NCBI RefSeq assembly: GCF_030150155.1
Contig: NZ_JASLGR010000030.1
Coordinates: forward strand, 1 to 64,000
Reading direction: 5' to 3'
Length of the DNA: 64,000 nucleotides
Source: Nocardioides sp.
GTDB lineage: Bacteria; Actinomycetota; Actinomycetes; Propionibacteriales; Nocardioidaceae
Shown here: one piece after another, positions 59,168 through 64,000 of the stretch
Numbering within the stretch: the stretch's first letter is position 1
Layout: each line of letters starts with the position of its first letter
Made by a program: the position numbers and the translations under genes
The notes under the pieces: generated by a model
The model's database searches: none
What the model was told of the DNA's origin: nothing
Seen by the model: only the letters and a program-made list of their open reading frames with translations

Positions 59168-60397
59168 TCACGTCGTCAGGTACTCGTTCACGTAGCCCGA
59201 GGCGAGCCTGCCCCGCACCACCGCCATCGCCGGGGCGTCGGCCGCGATCCGAGGTCGCCGAACGACCTCGACCGCGACCCGGGCGCCCGAGGCACGCTTG
59301 GTCACTTTCCGCACCGCCAGCGGCACCGTGACGGTGCCCCGGGCGCTGACCTGCTGGAGGCCGCGCACGCCGTGCACCCGGGCACCGGCCAGGACCGCAG
59401 GCAGCCGGAGGATCCGGCGCGAGCCGAGCCGGTCCAGACCCGCCGCGATCAGCAGCCCGGTGTCGTAGCCGAGGGCGGAGAAGGCGTCGACCCGCTTCGC
59501 GCCCGCCCGGCGCAGTGCCGCCCCGAGGGCCGCCTGGCGCTGCGGGTCCAGGTGCGTGCCACCGGCGTGGGCGCCCTGCCCGGCCTTGCCCAGCCGGCCG
59601 ACGGTGCCGGGCTCGACCACGGTCGGGTCGAGCACCAGCTTCGCCGTCACCCCGGCCTGGCGCAGGGCCTTCACCAGGGTCACGGCGCGGTCGCCGCTCG
59701 CGCTGATCGCGATGACGGACGGCTTGGTCCGGCGTACGTCGGCCAGCGCCGCGCTCAGCCCGGCACCGTGCCCCACGTCGGTGACCGTCGTCCCCACCAC
59801 CGTCCCGCCGGCACCGGTGAAGCCGCGCCGCAGCGCGAAGACCGAGTCGTAGCCGGCATCGGGCGCCGCCACGATCTGGTGCAGCCGCCGGCCCAGGTGC
59901 CGCCGCGACCACTGTCCGACGGAGTAGGCCGACTGCCAGTGCTGGGTGCCGGTGTAGAGCGCCGTCGGGCTGCCCGTGGTCCGGCTCGGCACGGCGACGT
60001 GGGCGCCCACCCCGGCGACGACGAGGGCGACGCCCCGGGCGCGGCACAGCGTCTCCAGGTCGCGGGCCGCCAGCGGTGTCACGGCGGCGACCACGACCTC
60101 GGCACCCCCGGCGATGAGGGCCTCGGCGGCAGCGCTCAGGCCCTGGTAGCCGCCGTCGACCTCACGGTGGCTGAGTCGCCGCAGGCGGGTGCCCAGACCG
60201 ATCCGCAAGCCTGCCACGAGCGCGTCGCCGCGCTCGGAGGCAGCCGTGGAGCCGTGCCGCGACGCGGTCAGGACGCCGACGTGGATCCGACGGCGGCCGG
60301 CCGCCTCGGCGCTGATCGACGCGGTCGCGGCCAGGGCGGTGACGGCACCGGCCCCGACCAGGACGGCGCGGCGGCGGAGCAGGGGAGAGGTCGTCAT
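59168..60397 (-). CDS. Tat-exported periplasmic-binding-protein-like (type 1) protein
   Basis: This 409-residue protein has an N-terminal Tat-like signal (LLRRRAVLVGAGAVTALAA). Its body has the two-lobe type 1 fold of branched-chain amino-acid receptors: IHVGVLTASRHG at the start, GGAEVVVAAVTPLAARDLE, VAAPDAGYDSVFALRRGFTGAGGTVVG and RRAGAKRVDAFSALGYDTGLLIAAGL. No lipobox, and no permease or ATPase gene is next to it, so it is an orphan receptor. It is translationally coupled (4-base overlap) to the GNAT gene and is last in the tail-collar operon. Confidence 0.82.
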   Translation of the reverse strand: MTTSPLLRRRAVLVGAGAVTALAATASISAEAAGRRRIHVGVLTASRHGSTAASERGDALVAGLRIGLGTRLRRLSHREVDGGYQGLSAAAEALIAGGAEVVVAAVTPLAARDLETLCRARGVALVVAGVGAHVAVPSRTTGSPTALYTGTQHWQSAYSVGQWSRRHLGRRLHQIVAAPDAGYDSVFALRRGFTGAGGTVVGTTVTDVGHGAGLSAALADVRRTKPSVIAISASGDRAVTLVKALRQAGVTAKLVLDPTVVEPGTVGRLGKAGQGAHAGGTHLDPQRQAALGAALRRAGAKRVDAFSALGYDTGLLIAAGLDRLGSRRILRLPAVLAGARVHGVRGLQQVSARGTVTVPLAVRKVTKRASGARVAVEVVRRPRIAADAPAMAVVRGRLASGYVNEYLTT

Positions 60398-60930
60398 GGC
60401 TGACTCCTGAGCACGGGACGGGCGGGTCGGATGAGGGCGAGGTCGGCGGCCGTCGCGGTGGAGAGGGTGGCGTCGTCGCGGGTGAGGAAGCCCAGGGAGC
60501 CGTAGAGTCCGCGGGCCGCGATGTTGAGCGGGTCCACCTGGAGGTGGACCTCCAGGCCGTCGGCGTCGGCGCGGGCGAGCAGGTCCTCGAGCACCGCTCG
60601 TCCGATCCCGCTGCCGCGACGTTCCGGGGCGACGGCGATCCAGAGCACCTCGGTGCGGTCGTCGCTCTCGGCGCGGTGCAGCACCGCCGCCGGCCGGTCG
60701 CCGAGCAGCCAGAGCTCGCGGTGGGTGGCGCGCGCGGCGAGCATCTCGGTGAAGCCGAGGTACTGGTGGTCGAGCAGCTGGGTGACCAGCTCCTGGGGGA
60801 GCCCCGAGTCCGACAGCTGGCTGCCGCGATCGGCTTCGAAGAGGCGCCGCTGGAAGGCGTCGTCGCCGTCGGTGACGGCACGCGAGGTGAGGGCGAGGGG
60901 CGGGCGGGCAGGGGCGGTCATCGTGCTCAC
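60394..60930 (-). CDS. GNAT-family N-acetyltransferase
   Basis: This 178-residue acetyl-CoA-dependent transferase has motif A RRGSGIGRAVLEDLLARA (about 112–130) and motif B ARGLYGSLGF. The substrate is unknown. It overlaps the last tail-collar gene by four bases (ATGA) and the binding-protein gene by four bases. Placement within a collar operon, a linkage I recall from other genomes, suggests it could acetylate the collar proteins (for example N-terminally) or a metabolite tied to them; this is inference. Confidence 0.88.
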   Translation of the reverse strand: MSTMTAPARPPLALTSRAVTDGDDAFQRRLFEADRGSQLSDSGLPQELVTQLLDHQYLGFTEMLAARATHRELWLLGDRPAAVLHRAESDDRTEVLWIAVAPERRGSGIGRAVLEDLLARADADGLEVHLQVDPLNIAARGLYGSLGFLTRDDATLSTATAADLALIRPARPVLRSQP

Positions 60931-61451
60931 CAGCGCGGCGGGAAGACGCCCTGCAACGCGATGCAGAAGTTGAGGGTCAGATAGGGCTGCATGTTGTTGT
61001 GCGGCGTGCTCGACCCGGCCGAGGCCAGCTCGGAGGCGTGCAGCGGCTGCAGCGCTGAGGTGGACGGCGCGTAGAGCGCGCCGTTCGAGGGCGCCGCCAG
61101 GGCCCGACCCGAGCCGGGGGCACGCAGGTCGCCGCTGGCGTTGGCGGCGACCAGGGCGTGGGTGTGCGACGGCATCTCGGAGGCGAGCAGCGTGACGGTC
61201 TCCGTGCCACCGACCTCGCCGAGGTCGTGCAGCGACAGCCCCGGTCCCTGGCCGGGTGCCATCGCGGCGCGGCCCTGGAGGTCGGGGAGCGCGAAGGAGG
61301 ACCTGCCGTCGCCGCCGTACGTGGTGCCGAGCAGGGAGAAGAGCGCGGTGTTCTGCGAGATCGGCAGTACCTGTCCCGCACAGAAGGCCCAGCCGCGGGG
61401 CGGGAAGTTGAAGGCGAACGGGCGGATCTCCGCCACGAAGGGGTCGGCCAT
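60927..61451 (-). CDS. Phage-tail-collar-domain protein (microcystin-dependent-protein type), copy 1
   Basis: This 174-residue collar-fold protein has the N-terminal GEIR-like AEIRPFAFNFPPRGWAFCAGQ, TTYGGDGRSSFALPDLQGR (about 43–61) and the MPSHTHAL segment whose H-x-H could bind iron as in T4 short-tail-fibre proteins. The C-terminus NMQPYLTLNFCIALQGVF is a family hallmark. Two cysteines (WAFC, NFC) flank the domain. It is third of three tandem paralogues, seven bases after copy 2. No phage genes nearby, so this is a chromosomal collar family. Role unknown. Confidence 0.9.
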   Translation of the reverse strand: MADPFVAEIRPFAFNFPPRGWAFCAGQVLPISQNTALFSLLGTTYGGDGRSSFALPDLQGRAAMAPGQGPGLSLHDLGEVGGTETVTLLASEMPSHTHALVAANASGDLRAPGSGRALAAPSNGALYAPSTSALQPLHASELASAGSSTPHNNMQPYLTLNFCIALQGVFPPRW

Positions 61452-61458
61452 GTCGGAC

Positions 61459-61983
61459 TCAGTTCTGGGAGGGGAAGATGCCGAAGGCGGAGATGATGTA
61501 GTTGAGGCCGAGGTACGGCTGGAGGTTGCTGTGCGGCTGAGAGCCGCCGGCGGGGCCGATCGAGGCCGGTGCCAGGGCGGCGTTGGTCGCGTCGGGGGCG
61601 CTGGTGGACAGTGCGCGCAGTGACGGTGCGGTGCCGAGCACCGCGCCCGCGGGCTGGGCGTGTTCGCCGCCGCCGGTGCTGGCCGCCAGACCGTGGGTGT
61701 GGGCCGGGATCTGCTGGGAGGTGAGCGTGACCTCCTCGACCCCGCCGGTCTCGCCGATCGTGTACGTCGACCCGCCGCCGCTGCCCAGGTGGATCGGCAC
61801 CCGGCCGCACAGGTCGGGCAGCGCGAAGGTGGACGAGCCGTCGCCGCCGTACGTCGTCCCGATCAGGTTGAAGAGGGTCTCGTAGGTGGCGATATCCAGC
61901 GTCCGACCGTCGCAGAAGAACCAGCCGTTGGGGGCGAAGTTACCGGCGAAGAGTCGGATCTCGCCGACGTAGTTGTTGGACAC
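61459..61983 (-). CDS. Phage-tail-collar-domain protein, copy 2
   Basis: This 174-residue paralogue has VGEIRLFAGNFAPNGWFFCDGR, TTYGGDGSSTFALPDLCGR and IPAHTHGL. It ends NLQPYLGLNYIISAFGIF. It differs from copies 1 and 3 in lacking the C-terminal NFC cysteine and having a cysteine in PDLCGR, so any disulfide pattern must differ. It lies nine bases after copy 3 and seven before copy 1, suggesting a hetero-oligomer made in fixed ratio. Confidence 0.9.
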   Translation of the reverse strand: MSNNYVGEIRLFAGNFAPNGWFFCDGRTLDIATYETLFNLIGTTYGGDGSSTFALPDLCGRVPIHLGSGGGSTYTIGETGGVEEVTLTSQQIPAHTHGLAASTGGGEHAQPAGAVLGTAPSLRALSTSAPDATNAALAPASIGPAGGSQPHSNLQPYLGLNYIISAFGIFPSQN

Positions 61984-61992
61984 GGTGCTGCC

Positions 61993-62505
61993 TCAGATCT
62001 GGCTCGGGAAGATGCCCTGCAGGGCGATGCAGAAGTTCAGGGTGAGGAACGGCTGGCGGTTCTCGTGCGCCTGGGTGCCGCCGGTGGTGGCGACGGAGGT
62101 CGGGGCGAGGTACGTCAGCGAGGTTGCCGAGGTGGTGTACTGGTCCGGTGCGGCCCCCAGCACGTTGCCCTGCGGCGTGCTGGTGGTGGCGGCCACGTTG
62201 GTGCCGTTGACGCGATGGGTGTGTGCTGGCAGCTCGCTGAGCGCGAGCGTGTGGGTCGCCGCCCCGCCGGCCGCACCCAGGGGGTGGCTACCCGCGGTGC
62301 CGGCACCGAAGGAGATCGGCACCCGGCCCCGGAGGTCCGGCAGCGCGAAGGTGGTCACGCCGTTGCCGCCGTACACGGTGCCCAGGAGCGAGAAGAGCGC
62401 CTGGTTCTGGTTGATCGGCATCAGCTGGCCGTTGCACTGCGCCCACCCTTTGGGCGGGAAGACGAAGGACATCAGACGGATCTCGCCGAGGAACGGCTCT
62501 GCCAT
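61993..62505 (-). CDS. Phage-tail-collar-domain protein, copy 3
   Basis: This 170-residue paralogue has LGEIRLMSFVFPPKGWAQCNGQ, TVYGGNGVTTFALPDLRGR, LPAHTHRV and NRQPFLTLNFCIALQGIF. It is closest in its ends to copy 1. It is the first collar gene after the beta-helix protein gene (12-base gap). No signal peptide in any of the three, as is usual for this family, so export (if any) would need another route. Confidence 0.9.
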   Translation of the reverse strand: MAEPFLGEIRLMSFVFPPKGWAQCNGQLMPINQNQALFSLLGTVYGGNGVTTFALPDLRGRVPISFGAGTAGSHPLGAAGGAATHTLALSELPAHTHRVNGTNVAATTSTPQGNVLGAAPDQYTTSATSLTYLAPTSVATTGGTQAHENRQPFLTLNFCIALQGIFPSQI

Positions 62506-62517
62506 GACACAGCCCTT

Positions 62518-64000
62518 TCAGAAGCTTGGGCCGGTGCAGGCACCGGCGAGGAAGGAGGCGCCGCTCTGGGTCTCGGCCAGAGCGGTGGTGGAGACGTTGC
62601 GTCCGGCCAGGTAGGTCTGGACGGCGGTGGTGGAGGTGGACGCGCCGGTGTAGCCCGGCAGGCTCACCGAGCCGTAGCGGTTGCGCAGGTGGAGGCCGGC
62701 CAGTGTGCCGCCCGAGGTGAGCGTGTTGCCGCTCGCGTCCAGACACGAGGCCTGGAGGTCGCCGGCGACCAGACCGAAGTCGCCCTCCAGGGCGTAGCCC
62801 GACGTCGTGCTGGACAGTGCCGAGACGGTGTTGCCGCTCACCGTGGCCTGCACCGAGGAGGCACCGTCGCCGGCCAGGAGCGCGATGCCGCGCTGGGCGC
62901 AGTTGCGGATCGTGTTGCCGGTGAGGGCGACCACGACCGGCCCGACGCCGGCGTCGTTGCTGACCTCGAGGCCGTTGCCGGTGGTCGAGCAGCTCCCGGT
63001 GGTGGTCGACCCGATCTGGTTGGTGCGGACGTAGCCCTCGATCCGCCCGCCGCCGGCCAGACCGGTGCCGGAGACGACCACGGCGCTGCCGGCGGAGCCG
63101 GTCACGGTGTTGCCGGTGACGTCGACCTGGAGGGTCCCCGCGTAGCCGTTGCTGGCGGCGAGTACGACGCCCTGGGACGTCCCACTGGCGGCACCCGTCA
63201 CGGTGTTGCCGGTCAGGGTGACACGGCCTGAGGCGGTGCCCTGGGCGCTGACCTGGAGGGCGTCGCCGCCGTTGTTCATGAAGGTCGAGCTGGTCACGGT
63301 GAGGGCCGGGACACCGGTGCCGGTCAGGGCGAGGCCGTCGTTGACGACGTTGCTGACGGTGAGGTGGTCGGCCACGGTGGCGTCGATGGGGGAGGCCAAC
63401 GTGATGCCGTCGGTCCCGCCGGTGACGGAGACGTAGCTGAGCACCGGTCCGCGTGCGGAGGTGACGGCGATGCCGGCTCCGGTGGAGTTCTGGATCGTCG
63501 ACGGGGTGGCGGCGGGGCTGATCACCCGGACCCGGCCGGTGCCGGTGGTGGCGTTGATCAGCAGGCCGTTGGTGGCGCCGTTGCTGGAGACCTTGCTCAG
63601 CGTCAGGTCGCTCGCCAGGGCGACACCGTTGAGGGTCAGCGCGGTCCCGGTCGTGGTGCTGAGCTGGTGCGCCGTGGAGGAGAGGTCGCTCAGCGGCGTG
63701 CTGGTGGCACTCAGCGCCGGGTTGGCCCCGGTGGTCAGGGTCAGGGGCCCGGTCAGGGTGACGGCGCCGGCACTGGTCAGTCGTACGCCGCCCGAGGTGC
63801 CCGCAGACGTGATCGCCCCGAGGGTGGTGGTGCCGGTGCGGGAGGCGATGGTGACGGCCGGGTTCCCGGTGCCGGCGGTGATCGGGCCGGTGATGCTGAC
63901 GGCGCCGGTGCCGCCGGTGACGCTCAGGGTGGTCCCGGTGCCGCCGACGATGCTGGCACTGGCGTCGATCGTGGCGGTGTTGACGGTGCTGGTCACGGCG
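62518..64000 (-). CDS. Repetitive parallel beta-helix surface protein, C-terminal part
   Basis: About 494 residues are visible; the N-terminus lies beyond the right edge. The sequence is Ser/Thr/Gly/Val-rich with recurring coils such as VTLTGNTVTGAASG, VDVTGNTVTGSAGS, ALTGNTIRNCAQRG and ATVSGNTVSALSS. These are typical of right-handed beta-helix (pectate-lyase-like, PbH1) repeats. The first visible part (AITSAGTSGGVRLTSAGAVTLTG) looks like filamentous adhesin repeats. It is probably a large exported surface protein and the first visible gene of the tail-collar operon. No catalytic site could be assigned. Confidence 0.8.
   Translation of the reverse strand, partial: AVTSTVNTATIDASASIVGGTGTTLSVTGGTGAVSITGPITAGTGNPAVTIASRTGTTTLGAITSAGTSGGVRLTSAGAVTLTGPLTLTTGANPALSATSTPLSDLSSTAHQLSTTTGTALTLNGVALASDLTLSKVSSNGATNGLLINATTGTGRVRVISPAATPSTIQNSTGAGIAVTSARGPVLSYVSVTGGTDGITLASPIDATVADHLTVSNVVNDGLALTGTGVPALTVTSSTFMNNGGDALQVSAQGTASGRVTLTGNTVTGAASGTSQGVVLAASNGYAGTLQVDVTGNTVTGSAGSAVVVSGTGLAGGGRIEGYVRTNQIGSTTTGSCSTTGNGLEVSNDAGVGPVVVALTGNTIRNCAQRGIALLAGDGASSVQATVSGNTVSALSSTTSGYALEGDFGLVAGDLQASCLDASGNTLTSGGTLAGLHLRNRYGSVSLPGYTGASTSTTAVQTYLAGRNVSTTALAETQSGASFLAGACTGPSF

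Noticed and set aside
60927..64000. Tail-collar genes as part of a prophage or contractile injection system
   Set aside because: No sheath, tube, baseplate, capsid, terminase, AAA+ or lysis gene was seen; neighbours are GNAT, a binding protein and DUF6916-like. The right side beyond 64000 is unseen, so this is not absolute.

Overview
The window is chromosomal DNA of a high-GC actinobacterium, most likely Nocardioides or a close relative in the Nocardioidaceae. This rests on strong G/C bias at third codon positions, frequent GTG starts, an F420-type enzyme complement, and two gene orders shared with mycobacteria: groEL1–guaB–guaB3–choD-like oxidase–guaA in the left third, and uvrD/pcrA–M23 peptidase–sucC–sucD–perM–purN–purH at 40–52 kb. 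No rRNA, tRNA, CRISPR array, transposase or integrase was recognised. The genus is an inference from gene content, not a database result.

Layout. 1–6.7 kb: the 3' end of groEL1, then a likely operon of an MFS exporter, a polar amino-acid-type ABC importer (permease, ATPase, lipoprotein) and a luciferase-like monooxygenase. 6.8–21.4 kb: the guanine nucleotide region (guaB, guaB3, guaA), with an S4 RNA-binding protein, a ParDE-type toxin–antitoxin pair, a mycothiol-dependent-isomerase-like protein, two aldehyde dehydrogenases, glpD, NADP-glutamate dehydrogenase and a ChoD-like GMC oxidoreductase. 21.6–28.4 kb: a tiny membrane protein, an acyl-CoA dehydrogenase divergent from its probable TetR repressor, and a ROK regulator divergent from a xylose-type ABC importer. 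28.4–34.2 kb: a secreted beta-propeller/Ig-type protein, an HTH regulator, an F420-type oxidoreductase, a hexapeptide transferase and a glycerophosphodiesterase. 34.2–38.2 kb: an envelope-stress module (PspC/LiaF-like protein divergent from a PspC-histidine kinase and LuxR-type regulator). 38.2–52.3 kb: small oxidoreductases, pcrA, an M23 peptidase, sucCD, a membrane-anchored sigma-factor-like protein, perM, purN and a ZTP-riboswitch-controlled purH. 52.4–64 kb: surface and secreted proteins. These include an 1842-residue LamG–metallophosphoesterase–Ig protein and a tightly coupled operon of a beta-helix protein, three phage-tail-collar paralogues, a GNAT acetyltransferase and a Tat-exported binding protein, facing a small DUF6916-like gene.

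Regulation. At least seventeen genes have a TANNNT-like -10 hexamer ending 6–8 bases before the start codon, which predicts leaderless mRNAs. Palindromes that look like operators overlie the promoters of gdhA, one aldehyde dehydrogenase (KstR-like box), the tetR/acyl-CoA dehydrogenase pair, the ROK/xylose pair and the PspC/two-component pair.

The most unusual items are a dispersed 22-bp tandem repeat family (four arrays, 21 units, three of them directly behind an intrinsic terminator), the sigma-factor/transmembrane/sensor fusion, and the tail-collar operon at the right edge.
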